Source: Tragulus kanchil
Taxonomy: Eukaryota; Chordata; Mammalia; Artiodactyla; Tragulidae
NCBI GenBank assembly: GCA_022376925.1
Contig: JAIOJX010000026.1
Span: forward strand, 250,849,330-250,913,329
Length of the DNA stretch: 64,000 nt
Direction: 5' to 3'
Shown here one piece after another: positions 23,710-36,894 of the stretch. Each line of letters starts with the position of its first letter. Positions within the stretch are counted from its first letter, which is position 1. A program made the position numbers and the translations under genes. The notes beneath the pieces are model-generated. The model did no database searches, was not told where the DNA came from, and saw only the letters and a program-made list of their open reading frames with translations.

Positions 23710-26700
23710 AGTTCTCTTTTCAAATGTCACTTATCTACATAAAGAATGCTGTTGGCACTAGGCTAGGTCACCATGATGAGCTATAAACCTCATCATCAAG
23801 ATGCTGATAATTCACAGATGTACATTTCTCCTCCAGAGAACTGTCCTGGGCCAAATGGGAATAGCCTTACCCAGGAGGCTACTCTCCCATATGCCTTTGA
23901 GAGCCAACCCAGACCAATGATTAGCTAGCATCAAGATACAGAAGGTCAGCCCTCTTGCCTCAAGATGAGACCAAATTTGTGATGCCAGTCATGCTCTGGA
24001 GTCTCACTGTGAGAGCAAACAGTTCCACTTAGATCTTCTGTACAGACATCTTTCCTTCTTCCATCCGGCTTCCCTTACCACCCTTCTCTTGAGATCTTTG
24101 CCCAACAAACCATTCATTCTCCAATCCCTGTCTCAGAGTTGCTTTTACAGAACTTGACCTAAAATAATCTATGAGCAATCTTACCCTTGGTTGTCAAAAA
24201 TAATTTAAATCCTTTGGTAAATGGAGAAATACTTCTAAGCTAATTGCTTTGACGATCTCTCATACTGAATTGTGGTGTAAGATTGTGGCTATTCTCAAGG
24301 AGAAAGTGCAAAGAGCAAACATTTACAAAAATGATTTTAAATAAAAGCACACATGAAGACGTGCACATCACTATAAACAAACACAGCAGCAGAAGAATTT
24401 GTGATAGTGCATTTTTATACATTGCATGAATGTATTAATTAGGTGCCATTTTAGCAACAACATTAAAACCACTTAAACATATGAAATGATAGCATTAAAA
24501 CTGGATATTTCAAACCAAGTATGCTATGAACAATGATCACATCCATTTTGCTCTTATGGATTTCAGAAACCTCACATCTCAACAGCTTTTTTCAGTTATC
24601 ACAATTACACAAATTGTAAGTCATTCTGCTAGTATATGTAGGATAAAAATGAAAAATACACTTATAAGAAATGATATATAAATACACACAATATTATTAT
24701 TTTAGAGTATTTATAGCAGTTTCAAGAGCTGTCGGCTTAAATTTTGAAGCAAACATTCACATCGGCAACACTAATGGCACAGTCATACATCTCCATTAGG
24801 ATGCTGTTTGTGAGGGAGAAAACCCCCACCACCATATATATCTTGAGCTTTCTGGATAGTAAAAATCTAAGAGGAATATTCAAACATGATAATCTCTTCA
24901 CAATAAGAAAACAGCCATTTCCTACTTTTAGCATTTAAAATAATATTAAATTTAATATATCTGAATTTTTAAACTCATATCTGGACATTTGATTTTTCTA
25001 GTCAAACCTTCATCAAACCTTTTCATTATAGAAAACTCTGTATAAAATAGCTTAATTATATGAAATAACTAATGTTAGCTTTTACCTTCCAAAGTTCTTA
25101 TTTACTTTACCTGCTTTGCTGGTGATTATGATGATAGAACTAGATAGAATTACACAGATACTGAAAAATATTCTGATCACTTATCTACTCTCTGAATTTG
25201 GGAAATGAGTATAATTTTAAAGAAAAATTTAAAGAAGATTTTAAAATTATCCTAAAATGTTGTACTTTAAAAAATACCTTTAGATAAAAGATCTTTGGTA
25301 AGTCTCTTTCCTTTTTGTTTTTTGTCCATCCAAATTTTCTAATTTAAAATGCTTCAGGAAATTTCAGTATGCATGAGTGTGAGATATTTACTACTCAATC
25401 CTTACTGTCCATCCCCCATTACCCAGTATTGAGGTCCACCAAAATAATTTCATCATGATTTCCCAGGACACGAGACAGAACAGGTAACTCCAAAAAGGAG
25501 GATAACAAGGCTGTGAAAATGCAACCAGACCAAGGCCAACTGTCCCCCTAATTCCATCTGTTTGAGTCATTATAAAAAATCCTAACCCAACTCACAGTTT
25601 AAAAGATCAGTTTTCCTCATTGTCAAGGTTAAACCACTTCCCCAGGGTTCTCGTTCATGACAGCCGAGGATGGTGAACAAGAACATGGAATAATAGGTAC
25701 TTCAGCAGGAGAAACAAGTCTATGAAACTGAAGGCTGTGTTTTCAAACTAGATGACAGCTGTCTTGTTTTCTCATAGTGAAGGGGGCTTTCCAGCAAAAT
25801 GGTACTTAGTTCTTCCCAAAGCTAGCTGATGCAGTTACCAGCATCTGACGACTGCCTTGATTAGCAAGTAACCCTAGTGAATCTGCCTGAAGAAAAACTT
25901 TTACCTCAAGTGTACTGTTGTCAGGAGAGTAAGCCACTGGTACGATAATGTAGATAAAAGATACCTCTGACACACTGCTTGTTTGGCTGCATTGCATCTG
26001 ACCCTCTAGAAAATACAATTTGATATGCCTTTTCAAAGTTGCCTTTCTAAATGAAAACCATCCAAATACTGAATCTAACCAGCCTAGCTGATAAAACTGT
26101 CTCCCTAGCTACTCACCACCCCACTCCAGGCCTATTGTCCAAATACAAATCTAACTGTAGCAGACCTTGCCTCTACTCTTCCTCCTGCTCACCAAAATCT
26201 TGATTTTACTCAAGATTTATGCCCTTTGCTTGCCCTTACCCACCCACTTCAGGGAAAGTGAGCCCCATTCCAGACCTGGAAGTGAATCTTGATTGATCTT
26301 AACCCATTCACAATCATCCATTCCTCTTACTAGTGTTTGACATTATCATGGACAAATGACCCAATTCTGGCCACTGAAATGGGAGGAGCCTTCTGAGGCA
26401 AAGTTTTCCTAGTTCTTCAAATAAGTCACATGGAAGAAAAGGTCCCTTTCTGCTTCTAAGTGTGGCAGTGTGGAACTGCTATAGAGCTGTCTGGGAGAAA
26501 GTCATCTCTCTATTCTGCAGGAATGCAGAAAACAAGTCTTACTGTACTTGGACTTCTCTACCTCTGTGCTTCAAGTGAAATAAGAAATAGCTTTATTATT
26601 TATGTTACTTTCACTTGGGTTGGGTACTCTCTTACGTTCAGCCAATGATCGCCTATTTGATAGCTCAATGAATAGGAAAAAATTAATTTTTAAAATGTAG

Positions 26701-26789
26701 CATCCTAATATTACTTTGAAAGGAAAGTATCAATACTATGAAGGATGTAGCAATTCAAAAGGTGCAGATCCAGGGTGGCCAGCTAGCAA
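23710..26789. other. Intron sequence with faint ancient repeats
   Basis: At 23840-24160 the phrase 'ccaatccctgtctcagagtt' is common in old mammalian LTR or LINE remnants. At 26290-26660 an old, unnamed interspersed repeat is possible. The rest is AT-rich unique sequence. ORFs (for example minus 24934-24737 and 26036-25806) have no recognisable similarity and no splice context. Confidence 0.4.
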
Positions 26790-27084
26790 CATGTACATTG
26801 ACACAGCTCAGCTGACTGAGAATAGACAAGTATTCAACACAAAGGCCATTTTAAAACCAAAAAACAAGGTAAAATAAAACCAGCTCAAACTCAAATGAAC
26901 AGAATTGGTAAAGACAAGATCATCCACAAATACATTATTTGCTCTCATGTTTTTAAAATCCTATTGAGCCAAAATCTGCTTCCATGTTACCATTTTATTC
27001 TTCATTTTTGAGGAACAAAAACATTTTTAGATGCAAAAAGTTGAACTGAACAAAGTTACTTTATATGGGTACTATTACTCAACT

Positions 27085-27494
27085 TTCCAGGATCTAGAAC
27101 GTATCATCAAAAGTGAAGTCAGTCAGAAAGAGAAGGACAAATACAGTATATTAACACATATATATGGAATCTAGCAGGATGGTGATGATGGCACATGCAG
27201 TGAAGCGACGGAAAGACAGACATGGACAGTGGACATATGGACATTGTGGGGAAAGAACAGAAGGTGGGAGGCTTAAAGGAAGTAGCATGAAGGCCTGTAC
27301 TATCATAAGTAAAGAAAATAGCTCTAGTCATTGCTCTGTGAGAATAGGGGATCCTTCAGGGGTGCTGTGTGATGGTCGGGAGGGGTGGGAAGGGGGGATA
27401 TACATATGAGTAATCTGGGAACATACATATCTGTAAAAAACAAAACTCTGTAAAAGTTAAAAGCAAAATAAAGGTTTAAATAAAAAAAAAAAAC
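27085..27494 (+). mobile_element. 5'-truncated L1 3' end
   Basis: Last codons of ORF2 ('agtgaagtcagtcagaaaga', 'atatatggaatctagcagga'), then 3' UTR with 'ccttcaggggtgctgtgtga', the G-rich 'gggaggggtgggaagggggg', 'acaaaactctgtaaaagtta' and poly(A). Exact 5' boundary uncertain. Confidence 0.88.
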
Positions 27495-28175
27495 AAAAGC
27501 AAGAATAAGAGAACTTGCCTACTTACTTGGGATGGAATGAGGAAAATATTAATTAACAATTATGAGGGCTTCTGAAATTTCATTTGTCACATAAAAACAC
27601 TTATAATATCAGCTCAAACCAACTACCAGTAGTTATGAAGAAACTGTAAGACCAGAATAGAAGAGTGATAGTTCTTTTGTTCAGTTTGTTATTTTCTGGA
27701 CATTAACAGTGTTCAACTTTATGTTCTTTCCTAAGCACTACTGTACCAAATAAACATAAGCCTGTGAGTGTGGTGATTGTAATTTCTTATATTACTGGTT
27801 CTCTCCATAGCCTCAGTTCTAATGATATGGTTTCCTCAAAGGATTATATTTATACATAGTTGGAATTCAGTAGGAAAACTCATGTACATTGACACAGCTC
27901 AGCTGACTGAGAATAGACAAGTATTCAACACAAAGGCCATTTTAAAACCAAAAAACAAGGTAAAATAAAACCAGCTCAAACTCAAATGAACAGAATTGGT
28001 AAAGACAAGATCATCCACAAATACATTATTTGCTCTCATGTTTTTAAAATCCTATTGAGCCAAAATCTGCTTCCATGTTACCATTTTATTCTTCATTTTT
28101 GAGGAACAAAAACATTTTTAGATGCAAAAAGTTGAACTGAACAAAGTTACTTTATATGGGTACTATTACTCAACT

Positions 28176-28585
28176 TTCCAGGATCTAGAACGTATCATCA
28201 AAAGTGAAGTCAGTCAGAAAGAGAAGGACAAATACAGTATATTAACACATATATATGGAATCTAGCAGGATGGTGATGATGGCACATGCAGTGAAGCGAC
28301 GGAAAGACAGACATGGACAGTGGACATATGGACATTGTGGGGAAAGAACAGAAGGTGGGAGGCTTAAAGGAAGTAGCATGAAGGCCTGTACTATCATAAG
28401 TAAAGAAAATAGCTCTAGTCATTGCTCTGTGAGAATAGGGGATCCTTCAGGGGTGCTGTGTGATGGTCGGGAGGGGTGGGAAGGGGGGATATACATATGA
28501 GTAATCTGGGAACATACATATCTGTAAAAAACAAAACTCTGTAAAAGTTAAAAGCAAAATAAATGTTTAAATAAAAAAAAAAAAC
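28176..28585 (+). mobile_element. L1 3' end (copy in duplication 5B)
   Basis: Second representation of the L1 at 27085-27494, one substitution apart. Confidence 0.88.
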
Positions 28586-28793
28586 AAAAGCAAGAATAAG
28601 AGAACTTGCCTACTTACTTGGGATGGAATGAGGAAAATATTAATTAACAATTATGAGGGCTTCTGAAATTTCATTTGTCACATAAAAACACTTATAATAT
28701 CAGCTCAAACCAACTACCAGTAGTTATGAAGAAACTGTAAGACCAGAATAGAAGAGTGATAGTTCTTTTGTTCAGTTTGTTATTTTCTGGACA

Positions 28794-31063
28794 TTAACAG
28801 TGTTCAACTTTATGTTCTTTCCTAAGCACTACTGTACCAAATAAACATAAGCCTGTGAGTGTGGTGATTGTAATTTCTTATATTACTGGTTCTCTCCATA
28901 GCCTCAGTTCTAATGATATGGTTTCCTCAAAGGATTATATTTATACATAGTTGGAATTCATGGTATAAAGAGTAGGGAAAACTCATTATTAACAATTGAT
29001 TTGATACATAAAATAGGCACTATAATTTTTCTCATGTCAAAATCTGATAATCCTGTCCATAGAAATTTTAATCTTGTCTTTGCTTATGGCTATTATTTTA
29101 ACTAAAAATTCTTGTTACTCTTTTAAGAACAAACTCTATATGTTTTATCCAGGTTAAAAAACAACATATCAATTGTCCTGGACACAAATCTGTCAAGCTG
29201 CTACGTTTCCATTTTCTCCATGCTGATTTACTCAAGATTAATTTGATTTCATACCTAGCAAAGAACAAAAACCTCTCATAAATGAGTCTCACTCCATCCT
29301 GTACACCCTTATTTTTCAATCTTCTGAAGTATTAAAAATGTAGCCTCATACACCATTACACTGCGTTGTTTCTATCTGAAGCAATTACATCAAGAAGGCA
29401 GTTTTGGACTACAGTGATACTAATAATAAAGATTGATGAACTAGAAATTTATTGCCACTATTCTTAGATATGCTTTTTATAAAGACATTTAAATGAACAT
29501 AACATGTAAGTAAATATACAGACTGAGTTATTAATTAAGCAAAATCAAACATGCAAGATTAGTTTTAGGGATGTCCTGGATAAATTGGAAGTGTTTTTTC
29601 CCCTTGATAAAACCTATTCCATTGAAGTCAAGAGAATTTTAAATATACTTTATTCTTACAGTAAACCCAGAGCAGTTGAACTATCACCAAATGTGGCTTT
29701 TAGCTCAAGATCACAAAGTAATTAAGTATTTTCAACGATGTATTTATGTTAAAAAGAAAACTGTGAAATACACAAGACAAAAGTAAAAATACCAGTCTAC
29801 AATGATTGCCTCCCAGAATGAACATAAATTCCCAGGTAAAGCTGGACAACCCATGCTGGAATATGCCAAGAGAAAGTGGGAGTTGCGGGGGGGCATGCCC
29901 TGGTAAATGTTTCTGGACATTAACAGTGTTCAACTTTATGTTCTTTCCTAAGCACTACTGTACCAAATAAACATAAGCCTGTGAGTGTGGTGATTGTAAT
30001 TTCTTATATTACTGGTTCTCTCCATAGCCTCAGTTCTAATGATATGGTTTCCTCAAAGGATTATATTTATACATAGTTGGAATTCATGGTATAAAGAGTA
30101 GGGAAAACTCATTATTAACAATTGATTTGATACATAAAATAGGCACTATAATTTTTCTCATGTCAAAATCTGATAATCCTGTCCATAGAAATTTTAATCT
30201 TGTCTTTGCTTATGGCTATTATTTTAACTAAAAATTCTTGTTACTCTTTTAAGAACAAACTCTATATGTTTTATCCAGGTTAAAAAACAACATATCAATT
30301 GTCCTGGACACAAATCTGTCAAGCTCTACGTTTCCATTTTCTCCATGCTGATTTACTCAAGATTAATTTGATTTCATACCTAGCAAAGAACAAAAACCTC
30401 TCATAAATGAGTCTCACTCCATCCTGTACACCCTTATTTTTCAATCTTCTGAAGTATTAAAAATGTAGCCTCATACACCATTACACTGCGTTGTTTCTAT
30501 CTGAAGCAATTACATCAAGAAGGCAGTTTTGGACTACAGTGATACTAATAATAAAGATTGATGAACTAGAAATTTATTGCCACTATTCTTAGATATGCTT
30601 TTTATAAAGACATTTAAATGAACATAACATGTAAGTAAATATACAGACTGAGTTATTAATTAAGCAAAATCAAACATGCAAGATTAGTTTTAGGGATGTC
30701 CTGGATAAATTGGAAGTGTTTTTTCCCCTTGATAAAACCTATTCCATTGAAGTCAAGAGAATTTTAAATATACTTTATTCTTACAGTAAACCCAGAGCAG
30801 TTGAACTATCACCAAATGTGGCTTTTAGCTCAAGATCACAAAGTAATTAAGTATTTTCAACGATGTATTTATGTTAAAAAGAAAACTGTGAAATACACAA
30901 GACAAAAAGTAAAAATACCAGTCTACAATGATTGCCTCCCCAGAATGAACATAAATTCCCAGGTAAAGCTGGACAACCCATGCTGGAATATGCCAAGAGA
31001 AAGTGGGAGTTGCAGTGATGGAGGATGTTGCTTGAGGGGGTCATGCCACCAATGTGAGTAAAT
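28794..31063. repeat. Direct duplication 6 (unit ~1.12 kb) with degraded junction
   Basis: Copy A 28794-29909, copy B 29910-31063. The last ~30 bp of copy A ('gttgcgggggggcatgccct' onward) is a collapsed version of 31009-31063 in copy B. Copy A also differs by small indels in its last ~150 bp. The shared left part (27690-27860) also occurs in duplication 5, giving three copies. No element recognised inside. Confidence 0.97.
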
Positions 31064-31239
31064 GAACACATTAGTGTTCAAATAATACTCCTGTTTCTGA
31101 GCACTTCTCCCCTTAACCACTCTTAAGATACAGCCAGCCTAGACCAGAAATGTAGAACCCGTGACTGGACGTGCCCAGGTACTGAAACTTTCCAAAAGTT
31201 CTGAGACTATATTCTCAGAGAAAAAAAAAAGCCACCTGC

Positions 31240-31449
31240 TAATTTCTCCCAGGTGACTCAATGGTAAAGAACCTGTCCGCCAATGCGGGATACACAGGTT
31301 TGATACCTGAGTCAAGAAAATCCACTGAAGAAGGAAATGGCTACCCATTGCAGTATTCTTAGAAAATCCCATGGACAAAGGAGTCTGGTGGCCTACAGTC
31401 CATGGGGTCGCAAAAAAGCTGGACATGATTTAGTAGGTAAACAACAATT
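31240..31449 (+). mobile_element. Bov-tA SINE
   Basis: 'caggtgactcaatggtaaag', 'aatgcgggatacacaggttt', 'gaaggaaatggctacccatt', 'cagtccatggggtcgcaaaa', ending in the ACAACAAT tail. Confidence 0.9.
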
Positions 31450-31593
31450 AAGGCTCCAACATTTTAACTTCTTGTACTTTTATCAAGTAAGCAAATGAAG
31501 CTTATTATGCTCCCTTCCCTCTCTCTTCTATCTTGTATTCATCAAGCAACAGTCACACATGTTAGTATATGTTTTTTTCAAATATTCTTTTAG

Positions 31594-31926
31594 CACTTCC
31601 CTGTTGGCTCAAAATCTACCAGCTAATGCAGGAGATACAGGTACTCTCCCTTATCTAGGAAGATTCCACATGCCTGTGAAGCAACAACATTGGTGAGCCA
31701 CCACTATTGAGCCTGTGCTCTAGAGCCCAGGAACCACAAATTACTAAGTCCATGTGACACAACTACTGAAGTCCCATGTGCCCTAGAACCCATGTTCCAC
31801 AACAAGAAAACCCCCTGTAATAAGAACCCCTTACTCACTGCAACTAGAGAAAAATCCTCACAGCAATGAACACCTAGCACAACAGAAAATAAAAATGAAT
31901 AAAATCAAAACATAAAAATAAACAAA
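31594..31926 (+). mobile_element. CHR-type tRNA-derived SINE
   Basis: 'acttccctgttggctcaaaa', 'actattgagcctgtgctcta', 'gaaccacaaattactaagtc', 'tactcactgcaactagagaa', with an A-rich (AATAAAA)n tail. The right two thirds is repeated at 32803-33007. Confidence 0.88.
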
Positions 31927-31936
31927 TATTTTTAAA

Positions 31937-32475
31937 AGAAATCTATGTGAGAGGCATAGAAAACAAACATATGATTACCAAAGGAGAAATGGGAGTATGG
32001 GATTAATAGCTACACACAACTATATATAAAATAGATAGTCACCAAATATTTACTATATAGCACAGGAACTATATTCAGTATCTTATAATAACTTATAATG
32101 GAAAAGAATTTTTAAAAGAACACAGATATATGCATGTACTTGGTGTGTGTATGCTCAGTTGTGTCTGACTCTGTGACCCTTTGGACTGTATCCCACCAGG
32201 CTCCTTTGTCCATGGGATTTCCCAGGCAAGAATACTGGAGTGGGTTGACATTTTCTTCTTCAGAGAGTCTTTCCAACCCAGAGATCAAACTCACATATCC
32301 TGTGTCTCCTGCATTGTATGTAGATTATTTACCTGATGAGCCATCAGGGAAGGTATGTACATATATATATTAGTATATGTATGTGTGTATAACTGAATCA
32401 CTTTGGTGTATGTATATCTGAATGAACACAATATTGTACGTCAACTATAGTTCAATTTTAAAAAAAAAGAAAGAA
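31937..32475 (+). mobile_element. L1 3' UTR split by a Bov-tA SINE
   Basis: 'gggagtatgggattaatagc', 'atatagcacaggaactatat', then after the SINE 'ctgaatcactttggtgtatg' and 'caatattgtacgtcaactat', with a terminal A run. Related to the L1 end at 52690-53192. Second representation at 33019-33557. Confidence 0.85.
32140..32356 (-). mobile_element. Bov-tA SINE inside L1 3' UTR (copy A)
   Basis: Minus strand: 'tgctcagttgtgtctgactc', 'caggcaagaatactggagtg', 'tgtctcctgcattgtatgta', 'gagccatcagggaagg'. Flanking 'catgtact' and 'gtatgtaca' suggest a short imperfect target-site duplication. Confidence 0.9.
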
Positions 32476-33221
32476 AATGATGTGAGGCAACTCACTGTTT
32501 CTTGAATGCTGGCTTCTTGTGCTGGTTTTTAAATATTTTATCTTATATCATTTTGTCAATTCTGTTGGCAAAAATGACCTAAGGACAGTGTTAGAACTAT
32601 GCTATGCAGATAAACATTGAAAAAAAGAAAGAAAAAGAATATGAATAAGACACTGGTGATATTCACAGATGATAGCCAGCCATAGTCACTACCCAGATCA
32701 GCAAGTCCATAAGATGAACCAGATAATCATCTGTTGGTATAAGAATTGTTTCTATTTTTCTGGAAGGCAATACGACAATACTTCCAAAAGGCTTAAAATT
32801 TTTAGAGCCCAGGAACCACAAATTACTAAGTCCATGTGACACAACTACTGAAGTCCCATGTGCCCTAGAACCCATGTTCCACAACAAGAAAACCCCCTGT
32901 AATAAGAACCCCTTACTCACTGCAACTAGAGAAAAATCCTCACAGCAATGAACACCTAGCACAACAGAAAATAAAAATGAATAAAATCAAAACATAAAAA
33001 TAAACAAATATTTTTAAATGAAATCTATGTGAGAGGCATAGAAAACAAACATATGATTACCAAAGGAGAAATGGGAGTATGGGATTAATAGCTACACACA
33101 ACTATATATAAAATAGATAGTCACCAAATATTTACTATATAGCACAGGAACTATATTCAGTATCTTATAATAACTTATAATGGAAAAGAATTTTTAAAAG
33201 AACACAGATATATGCATGTAC

Positions 33222-33438
33222 TTGGTGTGTGTATGCTCAGTTGTGTCTGACTCTGTGACCCTTTGGACTGTATCCCACCAGGCTCCTTTGTCCATGGGAT
33301 TTCCCAGGCAAGAATACTGGAGTGGGTTGACATTTTCTTCTTCAGAGAGTCTTTCCAACCCAGAGATCAAACTCACATATCCTGTGTCTCCTGCATTGTA
33401 TGCAGATTATTTACCTGATGAGCCATCAGGGAAGGTAT
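33222..33438 (-). mobile_element. Bov-tA SINE inside L1 3' UTR (copy B)
   Basis: Copy of 32140-32356 with one T/C difference near 33403. Confidence 0.9.
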
Positions 33439-33739
33439 GTACATATATATATTAGTATATGTATGTGTGTATAACTGAATCACTTTGGTGTATGTATATC
33501 TGAATGAACACAATATTGTACGTCAACTATAGTTCAATTTTAAAAAAAAAGAAAGAAAATGATGTGAGGCAACTCACTGTTTCTTGAATGCTGGCTTCTT
33601 GTGCTGGTTTTTAAATATTTTATCTTATATCATTTTGTCAATTCTGTTGGCAAAAATGACCTAAGGACAGTGTTAGAACTATGCTATGCAGATAAACATT
33701 GAAAAAAAGAAAGAAAAAGAATATGAATAAGACACTGGT

Positions 33740-34440
33740 GATATTCACAGATGATAGCCAGCCATAGTCACTACCCAGATCAGCAAGTCCATAAGATGAA
33801 CCAGATAATCATCTGTTGGTATAAGAATTGTTTCTATTTTTCTGGAAGGCAATACGACAATACTTCCAAAAGGCTTAAAATTTTTCACGCCCTTTGACTC
33901 AGCAATTCCATTTATAGGAATTCATCTTAAAGGACTGATCATAGGATTACTCAAAGTATGCTGACAATGTTTTTTATTCCAACTTTTTAAAACAAATGTA
34001 AACATATATAATATATATATAATTGTCAAAACCAGAAAGTGGGTTATATTTGTGAAGCTGAATTACAACTATGCATCATAATACCATGCATGTAATAAAA
34101 ATATGGTGAAGAATATTTTTAATATAGGGGCCTAAAACATAGGAGGCTAGCACACATTTACTGAAAAAATGAATAATATTGGATCTGCAATTAATTGTCC
34201 AACAAATAATATTGGATACACAAACTATAAAGAAAGAAAAAAGAATCGATAGTGTATCTTTTCATTTTTATGACCAACATACATATACATGAAATATACA
34301 AATGGTTACCAGAAGATGTTTCTGGGTTTAGAAACTGAGATACTTTCTTCTCTTTGGTTGTCTCAACTTTTAAAAAGTTTTCACTGATAAATGTAATTAT
34401 TTTTTGTATTGAGAGAAAAAATACATACATGAGGAAAAAT
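33740..34440 (+). mobile_element. Ancient L1 fragment
   Basis: Contains the old L1 phrase 'ctttgactcagcaattccat', preceded by 'tctggaaggcaatacgacaa'. Then come degraded ORF2 and 3' UTR-like sequence with 'gtttctgggtttagaaactg'. No open frame. Confidence 0.6.
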
Positions 34441-34969
34441 CCATAGGCTACTAACTAGCTATTTTGAAATTATTAATAGTTTGGGTAAACTGAAAAAGTG
34501 ATCAGTTAAAAACAAAACTATTGGGTCTTGGCAATGTACACACAGAGGGGCAAAATTATTAAAATCATTGGATTTTAAATAGCACTCAAGATTCAGATCT
34601 CATAAAATATTAGAATAATAATTACAAATCAACATTTTAAAATTTAATATATCTATCAAACAATAAAGTAGAAACTACTCATTATCACTGCATAGCTTTT
34701 GCCACATATTGGCTTCAGTTCTGACATAGTTAACTTGAACATCAGACAATTATGTCTCATCTATATGATTAATTCATCCAAATGTTAGGAAATTAAAGCC
34801 ACAATCCCGTATAAGTCTAAAACAAGTAATTAAACTTGTCATGTTACTAAGGAAATACAGTCCAAATAGAATTTAAATAGCTTCACAAACAAACTGAATA
34901 AATAAATAGGTTCAACTGCTGCCAATTAAAAAAAAAAAAACATGGTTTCAGTAAACGATAATATCCTTG

Positions 34970-35105
34970 GAACTTCCCTAGTGGTCCAATGGCTAAGACT
35001 CCATACTCCCAATGCAAGGGGCCAAGATTTGATTCCTGGTCAGGGAACTAGATCCCCCATGCCACAACTAAGATCCAGTGTAGCCAAATAAATAATAAAT
35101 ATATT
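34970..35105 (+). mobile_element. Short tRNA-derived SINE
   Basis: 'ggaacttccctagtggtcca', 'gatttgattcctggtcaggg', 'cccatgccacaactaag', (AATAAATA) tail. Second representation at 36110-36244. Confidence 0.85.
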
Positions 35106-35755
35106 CTTTTAAAAGACAGTATCCTTCAAGGCTGTATTGTCTAAGACAGTAACCACTAGCTACCTGTGGCTAGTTGGCACTTGAAATGTGGCCAGTTCCA
35201 ATTCAGGTGTGCTGTGGTGTGAAGTGTAAACAAGATTTCAAAGACTTTGAAAAAAAAATGTAATATACCTCATTAACAATTTTGAATTAATAGGTGCTAA
35301 AATTGTACTATTTTGCCACTGTTAAAAATGTACTATTAAAATAGACCTTATCTTTTAAAAATATTTTCATATGACTAATCAAAATTTATTAATTATGTAT
35401 GTGACTCACATCACACAATTACACAGCACTGCTCTGGCCATCAAACTAATATAATGTGTAACATCCTGGTACATATACATGCTTGAAGTGGTGTGGTGTG
35501 GGTGAGAAGCTTCCTATTCAGTTGAACAGAAGAAACTTATTCCTGCTCAGCTATCTACTAGTTCAGAGACTTTGGGGAAATGGCTCAACTATGGCTACAG
35601 CTGTAACATAAATTTGAAAAACAGAGCTATTTAAATGAGGTGTGTTGATTAAAATTTCATTTTCTTGTCATGTCATATAATAGTACTCAATAAATATCAA
35701 TGTTCCCTTCTTCCCTCTTTAAACTTAGATTTTTTAAAATTTGTACTTTTGCTTT

Positions 35756-35830
35756 TGTGTTCCCATGTGGCTCAGTGGTAAAGAATCTGTCTGTCAATGC
35801 AGAAAAAAAAAATCCCGAGTCAGGAAACTC
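35756..35830 (+). mobile_element. Bov-tA SINE, cut off at duplication junction
   Basis: The first ~75 bp of the SINE that is complete at 36895-37112. It breaks off in garbled sequence at the junction. Confidence 0.85.
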
Positions 35831-36109
35831 CATAATGCTTTTGCCACATATTGGCTTCAGTTCTGACATAGTTAACTTGAACATCAGACAATTATGTCTC
35901 ATCTATATGATTAATTCATCCAAATGTTAGGAAATTAAAGCCACAATCCGTATAAGTCTAAAACAAGTAATTAAACTTGTCATGTTACTAAGGAAATACA
36001 GTCCAAATAGAATTTAAATAGCTTCACAAACAAACTGAATAAATAAATAGGTTCAACTGCTGCCAATTAAAAAAAAAAAAACATGGTTTCAGTAAACGAT
36101 AATATCCTT

Positions 36110-36244
36110 GGAACTTCCCTAGTGGTCCAATGGCTAAGACTCCATACTCCCAATGCAAGGGGCCAAGATTTGATTCCTGGTCAGGGAACTAGATCCCCCA
36201 TGCCACAACTAAGATCCAGTGTAGCCAAATAAATAATAAATATA
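36110..36244 (+). mobile_element. Short tRNA-derived SINE (copy in duplication 8B)
   Basis: Second representation of 34970-35105. Confidence 0.85.
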
Positions 36245-36894
36245 TTCTTTTAAAAGACAGTATCCTTCAAGGCTGTATTGTCTAAGACAGTAACCACTAG
36301 CTACCTGTGGCTAGTTGGCACTTGAAATGTGGCCAGTTCCAATTCAGGTGTGCTGTGGTGTGAAGTGTAAACAAGATTTCAAAGACTTTGAAAAAAATGT
36401 AATATACCTCATTAACAATTTTGAATTAATAGGTGCTAAAATTGTACTATTTTGCCACTGTTAAAAATGTACTATTAAAATAGACCTTATCTTTTAAAAA
36501 TATTTTCATATGACTAATCAAAATTTATTAATTATGTATGTGACTCACATCACACAATTACACAGCACTGCTCTGGCCATCAAACTAATATAATGTGTAA
36601 CATCCTGGTACATATACATGCTTGAAGTGGTGTGGTGTGGGTGAGAAGCTTCCTATTCAGTTGAACAGAAGAAACTTATTCCTGCTCAGCTATCTACTAG
36701 TTCAGAGACTTTGGGGAAATGGCTCAACTATGGCTACAGCTGTAACATAAATTTGAAAAACAGAGCTATTTAAATGAGGTGTGTTGATTAAAATTTCATT
36801 TTCTTGTCATGTCATATAATAGTACTCAATAAATATCAATGTTCCCTTCTTCCCTCTTTAAACTTAGATTTTTTAAAATTTGTACTTTTGCTTT

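Larger units (their letters stand above)
26790..28984. repeat. Direct duplication 5 (unit 1.09 kb)
   Basis: Copy A 26790-27879, copy B 27881-28984, offset 1,091. The end of copy A (27868-27882, 'ttcagtaggaaaactca') is a shortened version of the sequence ending copy B (28957-28984). One G/T difference lies in the L1 tail (27468 vs 28564 region). Confidence 0.97.
31721..33884. repeat. Direct duplication 7 (unit 1.08 kb)
   Basis: Copy A 31721-32802, copy B 32803-33884, offset 1,082. Two substitutions seen: 'tttaaaagaaa' vs 'tttaaatgaaa' near the start, and 'gtatgtagatt' vs 'gtatgcagatt' in the SINE. The L1-like sequence at the end of the unit continues sensibly only out of copy B (into 33885). 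Confidence 0.97.

Noticed and set aside
24737..24934. 65-codon minus ORF with hydrophobic stretches, possibly an exon
   Set aside because: No consensus splice sites fit the flanks, I recognise no family, and it is not part of CCDC148.
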